Shown here in pieces: positions 5,995 to 14,847 of a DNA stretch of 31,915 bases. Under the pieces are notes generated by a model. That model saw only the letters and a list, made by a program, of their open reading frames with translations, was not told the origin of the DNA and did not search any database. The stretch is from contig JBPCTQ010000378.1 of assembly GCA_051011595.1 (NCBI GenBank), forward strand, positions 1-31,915, in the 5' to 3' direction. Source of the stretch: JAOUEE01 sp051011595 (GTDB lineage: Bacteria; Actinomycetota; Acidimicrobiia; Acidimicrobiales; SHLQ01). How positions within the stretch are numbered: position 1 is the first letter of the stretch; each line of letters begins with the position of its first letter. The position numbers were made by a program, and so were the translations under genes.

Positions 5995-8304
5995 TCATCC
6001 CAACCCCCGAGGGGTGGTGCCGATGACGCCGTCGTCCTCGAGCCGGGTCAGCCGGTCGGGGTCGACCCCCACCGACGCCAACACCTCGGCGTTGTGTTGG
6101 CCGAGCATCGGCGCCGGCGACCGGACCCAGCCCCCCACACCGGCGAACCGGAACGGCAGCACGGGCACCGCGAGAGCACCGAGCAGCGGATGCTCGACCG
6201 GCTCGCAGTATCCCCGGTCGACGAATTGGGGATGGAAGGCGGTGAGACGAGAGTCGGCCAAGGCCGCGGCCGGTACACCGGCGGCCAACAGCTCCTCGGC
6301 GGCGGCATCGGCGCTGCGTTGCCCCGTCCACGCCGCGATCCCCTCATCGAGCTCGTCGAGGCGGCCCCGCCGACCGTGATGGGTGGCCAGCGAGTCGTCG
6401 GCCGCCCAGTCGGATCGGCCCAGTACCGCACACAAGGCCGACCACTGCGTGTCGTCGGCCACCGACACCGCCACCGGCCGACGGGAACCGTCGGTGGTGG
6501 GATATAGGTTCTGGGGCGCGGCATGGGGGCTGCGGTTGCCTTCTCGTTCGAGCACGGTGCCGTAGGCCGAGTACTCGACCACCTGTTCGGCGGCGATGTT
6601 GAGCGCTGCTTCCACCATGGGTGCTTCGAGGAGGCATCCCTCACCGGTGCGATCCCGGCGGGCCAGCGCCACCAGCACGGCAAAGGCGGCATGGGTGCCG
6701 GCGTTGGGGTCACAAGGCCCCCGCTGGATCCGGGGTTGATCGTCGGCATGGCCGGTGACCCAGGCCAGGCCGGTGACCTGCTCCATGGTCTGGGCAAAAC
6801 CAGGCCGGTCCCGCCAGGGCCCGTCGAGGCCGAAGGCGGGCATCCGCACCAGGATGGTGCGCTCGTTGGCCGCGTGGATGTCGTCCCAGCCGATGCCGAA
6901 TCCGTCGAACACCCGCGGCGTGAAGTTCTCCACCACGACGTCGACCTCGGCGGCCAACGCCATGAACAGCTCCTTGCCCTCGTCGGTGCTCAGATCGAGG
7001 GTGAGGCCGCGTTTGTTGGTGTTCGACGCGATGTAGAACCACGAGCGCTCCCACCACTGCTCCTGGTCGAGGAAGCGGCCACCCACCATGCGCATGCCGT
7101 CGGGACGCGTCACCGACTCGACGTGGATCACGTCGGCCCCCAGTGCGGCCAAGACCTGGGTCGAGGTGGGGCCGGCCCACCAGGCCGTGGCATCGAGCAC
7201 GGTCAGTCCGGCCAGCGGTAGCGATCGGTCGTTCGACGGTGGCGGCCGATCGGACCCGTCGAAACGATGGTCGCCCGGCTCGTGGGGACTGGGTTCGGGT
7301 GGTCCCGGCCGCTCCCCATCGATGAGATAGGGCCGCCGGGGACCCACAAAAGCGCCCTCGGAGTAGGACTGGAACACCTCACGGGCCACGAAGTGCTCCT
7401 GTTCGAGCACGGTTCGGCCGTCGCACACCGGTGCCACCGGGATTCGCAGCGCCGAGGCCAGGGCCACGATCTCAGCCGTGTCGTGTTCGGTGGTGTAGGC
7501 GTGGACCAGCTCGTTCCACTCGTCCCAGCGGCGGGTGCGACTGGGGAGGTAGGCGTAGTCCTCCACCACGTCGGGCCGACCGATCAGGGCACAGAAGTCC
7601 TCGAGCTGCTGGCGGGTGTTGGTGTTGAAGCCCACGTAACCGTCAGCCGTCGGTTCGATGCTGGGGGTTTCCAGGCTCCACGGGACGGCGGTGGGTTCCG
7701 GGCGGCCTTCGAGCTGGTGGTACAGGTCGGCGAACATCGTCATCGAGAGGTTGCACACCTCCGCGATCGACACGTCGACCACCTCTCCCACCCCGGACTG
7801 TTGTTGACGGCGACAGGCCGCCAGCGCACCGACGGCGCCGTACAACCCGCTCATCCACAGACCAGTCTGACCGCCGCACTGGAACGGCTCCCCGTCGGGA
7901 TGACCACGGGCCGACAACCCACCACTGTCGGCCTGGAGGGTGAACTCGGTGGCCGGTCGATCGGCGTAAGGACCGAATCGGCCGTACGGCGTGATGCTGA
8001 GGGTGACCAGGCCGGGCCGCTCGACCAACGGGGAACGGTTGTCGATGATCAACACGTCGGCCGCGGCCAACGCCTCCGAGGCGGCATCGGTGCCTTGGGC
8101 GACGGCGTGGTGACCATGATGCAGGTGGGCGAACAGGGCGCCGCCGCGGTCGGGAGACGCAGCCGACCAGCGCCGGAGCGGATCGCCGGGGCCGTCCTCG
8201 ATGAGCACGACCTGGGCACCGGCGTCGCCCAGGAGTTTGGCGGCGTACCCCGCGGCCAGGCCGCCGGCCACGTCGACCACTCGTAGATGTGCGAGCTCCT
8301 GCAT
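5995..8304 (-). CDS. Two-domain class III (CaiB/BaiF) acyl-CoA transferase
   Basis: A 769-residue fusion of two CaiB/BaiF-type CoA-transferase domains, about residues 1-340 and 370-769. The second domain is complete: LAGLTVLDATAWWAGP, VENFTPRVFDGFG, and GPCDPNAG with D532 at the catalytic Asp position that forms the glutamyl/aspartyl-CoA intermediate in this family. In the first domain (RVVDVAGGLAAGYAAKLLGD) the aligned residue in CGGQTGLW is Gln146, so it is probably inactive. Start ATG 8304 (MQELAHL) is preferred over an upstream TTG at 8349, because it begins at the family N-terminus and sits 6 nt after CATGAT. It likely moves CoA onto a carboxylic acid that is then degraded; the divergent acyl-CoA ligase fits that theme. 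Confidence 0.85.
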   Translation of the reverse strand: MQELAHLRVVDVAGGLAAGYAAKLLGDAGAQVVLIEDGPGDPLRRWSAASPDRGGALFAHLHHGHHAVAQGTDAASEALAAADVLIIDNRSPLVERPGLVTLSITPYGRFGPYADRPATEFTLQADSGGLSARGHPDGEPFQCGGQTGLWMSGLYGAVGALAACRRQQQSGVGEVVDVSIAEVCNLSMTMFADLYHQLEGRPEPTAVPWSLETPSIEPTADGYVGFNTNTRQQLEDFCALIGRPDVVEDYAYLPSRTRRWDEWNELVHAYTTEHDTAEIVALASALRIPVAPVCDGRTVLEQEHFVAREVFQSYSEGAFVGPRRPYLIDGERPGPPEPSPHEPGDHRFDGSDRPPPSNDRSLPLAGLTVLDATAWWAGPTSTQVLAALGADVIHVESVTRPDGMRMVGGRFLDQEQWWERSWFYIASNTNKRGLTLDLSTDEGKELFMALAAEVDVVVENFTPRVFDGFGIGWDDIHAANERTILVRMPAFGLDGPWRDRPGFAQTMEQVTGLAWVTGHADDQPRIQRGPCDPNAGTHAAFAVLVALARRDRTGEGCLLEAPMVEAALNIAAEQVVEYSAYGTVLEREGNRSPHAAPQNLYPTTDGSRRPVAVSVADDTQWSALCAVLGRSDWAADDSLATHHGRRGRLDELDEGIAAWTGQRSADAAAEELLAAGVPAAALADSRLTAFHPQFVDRGYCEPVEHPLLGALAVPVLPFRFAGVGGWVRSPAPMLGQHNAEVLASVGVDPDRLTRLEDDGVIGTTPRGLG

Positions 8305-8310
8305 CGGTTC

Positions 8311-8316
8311 ATCATG
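8311..8316 (-). promoter_or_regulatory. Putative -10-like element for the CoA transferase
   Basis: On the minus strand CATGAT is followed by 6 nt and then ATG 8304. It mirrors the identical hexamer at 8337 on the plus strand. The first base deviates from TANNNT, so support is modest. Confidence 0.3.
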
Positions 8317-8336
8317 GCCCGACCACGTCGATGAGG

Positions 8337-8342
8337 CATGAT
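8337..8342 (+). promoter_or_regulatory. Putative -10-like element for the acyl-CoA ligase
   Basis: CATGAT, 6 nt, then ATG 8349. Same hexamer and spacing as the divergent element at 8311-8316, suggesting a matched pair of leaderless promoters in a 44-bp gap. Confidence 0.3.
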
Positions 8343-8348
8343 CTCGCA

Positions 8349-9884
<1,536 letters not shown>

Positions 9885-9893
9885 TGCGTGGGG

Positions 9894-11183
9894 TCAGCTG
9901 ACCACCACGGTGGCCTGCATGTCGGGGTGCAACACGCAGAACAGCGGGTACTCGCCGGCCTCGTCGAACGACAGCTCGAAGCTCTGGCCGGTGCCCAACA
10001 CCCCCGAGTCGAAGTCGCTGGTGGGATCGAGCGCCGACCCCGACGTCACCGTGTGGGGCACGGCGTCGGAGTTGGAGAACACGATGGGTTCACCCGGGGC
10101 GGCCGCGATGTCGCCGTAGTCGAAGTTGAGGATCGGGGCGTTCACCGCACCTTCGATCTGCTGGTCGGACCGGGCCCGCAGATCGGTGGGCTCGACCACC
10201 GGCCACACTGCTGGGTTGAACATCGAGAACACACCGGTCTGGGCCTCGAAGCCGTCGGCCACGTAGGCGTGCATCATCCAGCTGGGAATGAACGGCACGA
10301 ACGCGCCACCGGCGTCCTTGCAGTCTTGTTCGGTACCCACCGAGTCCGAACCCGAGGTGGGGGCCAGGCAGGTGTTGTAGTGGATGTGCCAGTTGTCGAT
10401 GTCGCCGGCGAAACCCTCGGGGTGCTCATCGGTGAGGGGCACGTTGAACACCGCACCCACCGCGGTGTAGTCGTCCTCACCGGTCCACGCACCGTCGACG
10501 CAGTCGCCGATGTCGGACCCGGAGAACGTGCTGTCCTCGCGAGCAAACAACACCATCTTGGGGTTGTCGGGGTCGAACTCGCTGGTGAGCTGACCCTGGA
10601 GCATGTGGATGCCCATGTTGGCGGTCTGGTTGGTGGTGGGGTTGAACCCACGGGCACACGCGTCGTCGATGGACTCGAAGCTGTTCACGAAGGCGTTGAC
10701 GCTGTCGAGCTGACCGACCATCTCGCCCAACGTGTCGCGATCCATGCCGAGGTACTCGGGCGGCTCGGCCCCGCTGTCGTACAGCGCCTTGAGCTCCTGG
10801 TACGAGCAGTCCTGGTCGGCGTCCTGGCACCTGGTCTGACGACCGGGAGGACCCTCGACGAAGGTGGGAACGATGTCGCCGTTGGGGGTCTGGGTGTAGA
10901 CGAAACGGCTGAAGCCGATGGCCCCGATGGGTGCGTCGGGCTGCTCTTCGGGGATCTCGAAGTCGGTCCCCTGGAACCCGGCGGCCAACGCTTCGGCGCT
11001 GTAGTCGGGCAGCTCGTAGGGCAGCGTGGCGGTGGGCGCGGGCTCGAGCACTTCGTCGGGAGCTTCGGTGGTGGCCACGGTGGATGCGGTGGCGGCCTCG
11101 GTCTCGGAGGAGTCGCTCGAACAGGCGGCGGCCAGCAGGCCGAACACGGCCAGGGCGGCGATCAACAGAACACTACGACGCAT
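9894..11183 (-). CDS. Cupredoxin-domain lipoprotein, paralog 1 of 3
   Basis: A 429-residue exported lipoprotein. Signal peptide with lipobox at Cys21 (LAAAC), then a Ser/Thr/Glu/Ala-rich linker to about residue 85. A conserved N-terminal domain of unknown family follows, with MGIH193M, WH266IH268YNTC272 and WMMH305AYV, a set of His, Cys and Met that could bind metal. The last ~80 residues are a plastocyanin/amicyanin-like domain: NFDYGDI, VPH377TVTSG, LFC416VLH419PDM422, giving the four type 1 copper ligands His, Cys, His, Met. It should sit outside the membrane and carry electrons or bind copper. GAAAGG precedes the ATG by 7 nt. It is last of three tandem copies; its stop is 10 bp from the convergent acyl-CoA ligase stop. 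Confidence 0.85.
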   Translation of the reverse strand: MRRSVLLIAALAVFGLLAAACSSDSSETEAATASTVATTEAPDEVLEPAPTATLPYELPDYSAEALAAGFQGTDFEIPEEQPDAPIGAIGFSRFVYTQTPNGDIVPTFVEGPPGRQTRCQDADQDCSYQELKALYDSGAEPPEYLGMDRDTLGEMVGQLDSVNAFVNSFESIDDACARGFNPTTNQTANMGIHMLQGQLTSEFDPDNPKMVLFAREDSTFSGSDIGDCVDGAWTGEDDYTAVGAVFNVPLTDEHPEGFAGDIDNWHIHYNTCLAPTSGSDSVGTEQDCKDAGGAFVPFIPSWMMHAYVADGFEAQTGVFSMFNPAVWPVVEPTDLRARSDQQIEGAVNAPILNFDYGDIAAAPGEPIVFSNSDAVPHTVTSGSALDPTSDFDSGVLGTGQSFELSFDEAGEYPLFCVLHPDMQATVVVS

Positions 11184-11198
11184 GGTGAACCTTTCAGA

Positions 11199-12494
11199 TC
11201 ACTGGACGGTGACAGTGGCCTGCATGTCGGGATGCAGCACACAGAACAACGGATACTGGCCGGCCTCGTCGAACGAGAGCTCGAAGGTCTGACCGGTGCC
11301 CAACACTCCGGAATCGAAGTCGCTGGTCGGATCGAGGGCCGACCCCGACGTCACCGTGTGGGGCACGGCGTCGGAGTTGGAGAACACGATCGACTCGCCC
11401 ACACCGGCGGTGATGTCGCCGTAGTCGAAGTTGGCGATCGGTGCGTTGACGGCGCCTTCGATCTCGGTGAGCCCTCGGTCGAAGAGCTCATCGGAGCCAT
11501 CGACGATGGGCCACACGTTGGGGTTGAACATCGAGAACACGCCGGCGTCGGCTTCGAAACCGTCGGCCACGTAGGCGTGCATCATCCAGCTGCCGATGCG
11601 GGGCAGGAACAACCCGCCCGCCTCACGACAGGCCTCTCGCGAACCGGCGCTGTCGCTGCCTTCGCGCGGCGCGATGCAGGTGTTGTAGTGGATGTGCCAG
11701 TTGTCGATGGGTCCGGCGAATCCGTCGGGGTGCTCGTCGGTGAGGTCGAGGTTGAACACCGCACCCACGGCTTTGAAGTCGTCGTCGCCGGTCCACACAC
11801 CCTCGGCACACGTTCCCAGCTCGGCGCCGGTCTGGAACACACCGTCTTCTTTGGCGAACAGGATCATCTGCGGGCGATCGGGATCGAATCCCTGGGCACC
11901 GTTGTCGATCATGTGGATGCCCATGTTGGCGGTCTGGTTGGTGGACCGGCTGAAGCCCCGCTCGCAGGCCAGGTTGATGTTGGTGTACTCGGTGACCGCG
12001 TCGTTGACCCGGTCGAGCTGGCCCACCAGCTCACCGAGGGTCTCACGGTCCATGTCGAGGTAGTCGGGGATCTCGTCGCCGCTGTCGTAGAGCTCCTTGA
12101 GCTCGGGGTACGAACACAGCTGCTCGGCTTCCTGGCAGCGAACCTGTCGCCCGGCGGGCCCTTCCACCAAGGTGGGGATGATCTCGCCCGTGGAGGTCTG
12201 GGTGTACACGTAACGAGAGAACCCGGTGGAGCCGGTGGGGGCCTCGGGAGAATCGGCCGGAAGCTCGGTGTCGCCAACCAGTTCCACGTCGGCCAGCTCG
12301 TCGGTGTAGTCGGGCAGCGTGGCTGCCGGCTCGGCGGTGGTGGTGGTCTCGGGGACGACGATCTCGGCGGAGCCGGCGGTGGTGTCGGGCGAAGAGTCTC
12401 CGGTGGCCACCTCGCCGTCGCCATCACTGCTGCAGGCTGCGGCCAACACGATCAGCGCGGTCAACGCGCCAATGAACGAAAGAACACGTCGCAT
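11199..12494 (-). CDS. Cupredoxin-domain lipoprotein, paralog 2 of 3
   Basis: A 431-residue lipoprotein with the same architecture as its two neighbours: lipobox at Cys21 (LAAAC), a low-complexity Thr/Glu/Ala linker, the unknown domain with MGIHM, NWHIHYNTC and WMMHAYV, and a C-terminal cupredoxin with predicted copper ligands H379, C418, H421, M424. Compared with paralog 1 the cupredoxin part is nearly identical, while the N-terminal domain is clearly diverged (it has LDMDRETLGELVGQLDRVN where paralog 1 has LGMDRDTLGEMVGQLDSVN). CTGGAG lies 8 nt upstream of the ATG. A 106-bp upstream spacer carries its own -10-like TATGAT and nested palindromes, so this copy may have its own promoter. 14 bp separate its stop from the start of paralog 1. 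Confidence 0.85.
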   Translation of the reverse strand: MRRVLSFIGALTALIVLAAACSSDGDGEVATGDSSPDTTAGSAEIVVPETTTTAEPAATLPDYTDELADVELVGDTELPADSPEAPTGSTGFSRYVYTQTSTGEIIPTLVEGPAGRQVRCQEAEQLCSYPELKELYDSGDEIPDYLDMDRETLGELVGQLDRVNDAVTEYTNINLACERGFSRSTNQTANMGIHMIDNGAQGFDPDRPQMILFAKEDGVFQTGAELGTCAEGVWTGDDDFKAVGAVFNLDLTDEHPDGFAGPIDNWHIHYNTCIAPREGSDSAGSREACREAGGLFLPRIGSWMMHAYVADGFEADAGVFSMFNPNVWPIVDGSDELFDRGLTEIEGAVNAPIANFDYGDITAGVGESIVFSNSDAVPHTVTSGSALDPTSDFDSGVLGTGQTFELSFDEAGQYPLFCVLHPDMQATVTVQ

Positions 12495-12536
12495 TCGCTA
12501 CTCCAGACGAACTTCCCCCGGTGCCCCCGGGTGTTT

Positions 12537-12552
12537 ACTCATGAGTTAACTC
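12537..12552. promoter_or_regulatory. Nested palindromes, candidate operator upstream of paralog 2
   Basis: The 16 bases ACTCATGAGTTAACTC contain two overlapping perfect 10-bp palindromes (12537-12546 and 12543-12552), that is ACTC/GAGT half-sites three times with 2-bp spacers. It would overlap the transcription start predicted from the TATGAT at 12557-12562. Such an arrangement suits a dimeric repressor; the regulator is unknown. Confidence 0.4.
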
Positions 12553-12556
12553 TCCG

Positions 12557-12562
12557 ATCATA
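12557..12562 (-). promoter_or_regulatory. Putative -10 element for paralog 2
   Basis: On the minus strand TATGAT lies 62 nt before ATG 12494, in the only sizeable spacer of the cupredoxin cluster. No clear -35 was found at the usual distance. Confidence 0.35.
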
Positions 12563-12600
12563 CCGGAGGATGGGGCCCTGGTACACGTCGCGGTGGGCAA

Positions 12601-13920
12601 TCAGTTGACGGTGACGGTGGCCTGCATGTCGGGATGCAGCACACAGAACAACGGGTACTCGCCGGCCTCGTCGAACGACAGCTCGAAGCTCTGACCCGTA
12701 CCCAACACCCCCGAGTCGAAGTCGCTGGTGGGGTCCAACGCCGACCCCGACGTCACCGTGTGGGGCACACTGTCGGCGTTGGCGAAGACGATGGATTCGC
12801 CCGGAGCGGCCGAGATGTCGCCGTAGTCGAAGTTGACGATCGGGGCGTTGACCGCGCCGTCGACCGTCTCGGCCGTGCGCAGCGAGCGGATCTCTTCGGG
12901 CGATCCGGCCAGCGGCCAGATGTTGGGGTTGAACATCGAGAACACCCCACCCTGGGGATCGTTCTCGGGCACCACGTAGGCATGCATCATCCAAGTGGGA
13001 ATGACCGGCAGGAAGAAGCCGCCGCTCGCCTCACACGCCTCCTTGCTGATGTTGGCGCCGCCTCCTTCTTCACCTTCGATGACGTCCTGATTCTCGACCT
13101 CGGACGCCGCACACGTGTTGTGGTGTACGTGCCAGTTGTCGAGTTGCCCGGCGAAGGCGTCGGGGTGGTCGTCGCTGAGGGAGATGTTGAACACCGCACC
13201 CACGGGCCGGAATCCATCCTCGCCGGTGAACTCACCATCGGAACACTGACCCAGCTCGGATCGCGGAATGAACTCCCCGCCGTCCTTGGCGAACAGGATC
13301 ATCTGCGGCAGATCCGGGTTGAACTCCAACCCGGCCCGGGGATCGGTGACGTGAATTCCCATGTTGGCGTTCTGGGTGCTGCTCACCTGGAGCCCGGCCG
13401 CACAAGCGGCGTCGAGATCTTCGTACTGGGTGACCGCCGCATTGACCCGCTCGAGCTGGTCGAGCAGCTCGCCGAGTGTCTCGCGGTCCATTTCGAGGTA
13501 GTCGGGGATCTCCCCGCCGCCCTCGTACAAGGCCTGCAGCTCGGTATAGGAGCATTCACGATCGAGCTCCTGGCAGCGGACCTGGCGACCCAGCGGCCCT
13601 TCGATCAAGGTGGGTACCACCTCGCCGTCTTGTTCGTTGTACACGTATCGGCTGAAGCCGTAGGCGCCCACCGCCCCCTCGGGAGACACCGCAGGCAACG
13701 AGGCGTCGTTGTCGGCCAACGGCAGGCCCGCGGCCTCGGCGCTGTAGTCGGGCACCGACACGGGCGCAGCCGTCGTGGTGGGAGCCACGTCGGTCTCGGC
13801 CTGGTCGGCCGTAGGTGCAACCGTGGATGCAGTGGCCACTTCGCCGTCGTCGCCACTGCTACTGCATGCGGCAGCCACCAGCACCACCGCCGCGATGAGC
13901 CCGATGATTCTTCGACACAT
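12601..13920 (-). CDS. Cupredoxin-domain lipoprotein, paralog 3 of 3
   Basis: A 439-residue lipoprotein, first of the three copies in transcription order. Lipobox at Cys19 (VAAAC) and an Ala/Thr/Val-rich linker. The N-terminal domain carries the shared cysteines (VRCQELDRECSY), MGIHV, NWHVHHNTC and WMMHAYV. The C-terminal cupredoxin has predicted copper ligands H387, C426, H429, M432. It differs from the others by about 8 extra residues around VENQDVIEGEEGG and by MGIHV instead of MGIHM. A strong ribosome binding site, AAGGGGAG, precedes the ATG. Upstream lie the SDR-tail repeat and the BI-1 gene on the same strand, so co-transcription with them is possible. Confidence 0.85.
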   Translation of the reverse strand: MCRRIIGLIAAVVLVAAACSSSGDDGEVATASTVAPTADQAETDVAPTTTAAPVSVPDYSAEAAGLPLADNDASLPAVSPEGAVGAYGFSRYVYNEQDGEVVPTLIEGPLGRQVRCQELDRECSYTELQALYEGGGEIPDYLEMDRETLGELLDQLERVNAAVTQYEDLDAACAAGLQVSSTQNANMGIHVTDPRAGLEFNPDLPQMILFAKDGGEFIPRSELGQCSDGEFTGEDGFRPVGAVFNISLSDDHPDAFAGQLDNWHVHHNTCAASEVENQDVIEGEEGGGANISKEACEASGGFFLPVIPTWMMHAYVVPENDPQGGVFSMFNPNIWPLAGSPEEIRSLRTAETVDGAVNAPIVNFDYGDISAAPGESIVFANADSVPHTVTSGSALDPTSDFDSGVLGTGQSFELSFDEAGEYPLFCVLHPDMQATVTVN

Positions 13921-13960
13921 GTGAACGCTCCCCTTGTCGAGGAACCCAGCTTGTCAGACT

Positions 13961-14006
13961 CAGCGGGCGGGAATGCAACTGCCGCCGCCGATGATGCTCG
14001 GAACGG
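13961..14006 (-). repeat. Diverged copy of an SDR gene 3' end (left repeat)
   Basis: These 46 bases match 14849-14894 at 40 positions in direct orientation. On the minus strand they read SIIGGGSCIPAR and a TGA stop, against SIIVDGGCIPAR and TGA at the end of the intact SDR. The copy begins 6 bp downstream of the BI-1 stop and has no SDR body attached. Confidence 0.85.
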
Positions 14007-14012
14007 AGCGGG

Positions 14013-14819
14013 TCACCGGTTGCGAGAGAGCACGGCGAGGAGCCGCAGGATCAGCAGGTACAGCCAGATCAAGGTGACCATGAGGCCGTAGGCGCTGTAC
14101 CACTCCATGAACTTCGGTGCGCCGGCCGCGACGCCGGCGTCGATCGAACCGAAGTCGAGCGTGAGGCTCAGCGCGGCCAGGATGATCGCCAGGATCGTCA
14201 CGATGAGGCCGATCGTCCGGAAACTCTCGCTGTAGAGCCAGTCCCAATCGAACAGCGAAACGATGAAGACGATGAAGTAGAGCAAGCACAGGCCACCCAT
14301 CGCCGCGGAAACGCCGAAGGCGAGCTTTCGGGTCGGCTTGATGATGCCGAGCGCGTAGACGAGCCAGGCCACGAAGAAGACGCAGACGGTGCTCAGCACG
14401 GCTGCGCCGACGATGCCTTCCGTCTGAGCGTCGAACATGGCGGAGATGGCGCCGAGGACGTAGCCCTGCAGCGCGGCATAGAGGATTCCGAGGAATGCCG
14501 CCCGCCGCGGGTTGAGCGAGCACATGATGCCGACGAAGAAGGCGCCGAAGGATGCGAGCCAGAACCCGCCAGGGATCGTGATCGTCACGTTGGCATACCC
14601 GCTGCCCATGTCTCCGGCGACCGAGTCGGTCGCCGAAGCCCAGCCCCCCGCACCGGCTGCGACGAGCACCGCGAGGTTGATCAACGTCTTGATGGCGACG
14701 CCGCCGCGGGTCATCGTCGCTTCCTGCGCAATCGGCCCCGTCATGTACTCGGAGGTCACGCGGTCGCCGAAGGCCGGGTTGCCGCTGTGATCAGTGGACG
14801 CGTAGGTGGTGCTGCTCAT
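14013..14819 (-). CDS. Bax inhibitor-1/YccA family membrane protein
   Basis: A 268-residue polytopic membrane protein of the BI-1 (TMBIM) superfamily. After a ~40-residue soluble N-terminus (NPAFGDRVTSEYMTG, MTRGGVAIKT) there are seven hydrophobic segments, including LINLAVLVAAGAGGW, FWLASFGAFFVGIMC, AALQGYVLGAISAMFD and VLSTVCVFFVAWLVYALGII. The segment ISAMFD and the late acidic LTLDFGSIDAG, FMEWYSAYGL region are characteristic; bacterial members such as BsYetJ are pH-sensitive calcium leak channels. AGAAGGA lies 8 nt before the ATG. It is bracketed by two copies of the SDR 3' end, and parts of the gene look less GC-biased than neighbours, hinting at insertion or transfer. Confidence 0.9.
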   Translation of the reverse strand: MSSTTYASTDHSGNPAFGDRVTSEYMTGPIAQEATMTRGGVAIKTLINLAVLVAAGAGGWASATDSVAGDMGSGYANVTITIPGGFWLASFGAFFVGIMCSLNPRRAAFLGILYAALQGYVLGAISAMFDAQTEGIVGAAVLSTVCVFFVAWLVYALGIIKPTRKLAFGVSAAMGGLCLLYFIVFIVSLFDWDWLYSESFRTIGLIVTILAIILAALSLTLDFGSIDAGVAAGAPKFMEWYSAYGLMVTLIWLYLLILRLLAVLSRNR

Positions 14820-14847
14820 GGTGCGAATCCTTCTCGGGTTGCCAAAT

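Noticed and set aside
4977..6026. A 349-codon plus-strand open frame opposite the amidohydrolase
   Set aside because: The minus-strand amidohydrolase has clear metal motifs; the plus frame is its antisense shadow.
9888..12608. A 906-codon open frame on the plus strand across two cupredoxin genes
   Set aside because: It is antisense to two genes with lipoboxes and conserved copper ligands. Its Gly/Val/His-rich sequence repeats only because the paralogs beneath it repeat; it is a high-GC shadow frame.
12634..14091. A 485-codon plus-strand open frame across cupredoxin paralog 3
   Set aside because: Antisense shadow of a well-supported gene; no recognisable domain, and it runs through the intergenic repeat.
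13960..14523. An open frame ending SIIGGGSCIPAR as a truncated SDR pseudogene with a long body
   Set aside because: Only the last ~46 bp resemble the SDR; the rest of the frame is a shadow of the BI-1 gene. Treated as a repeat instead.
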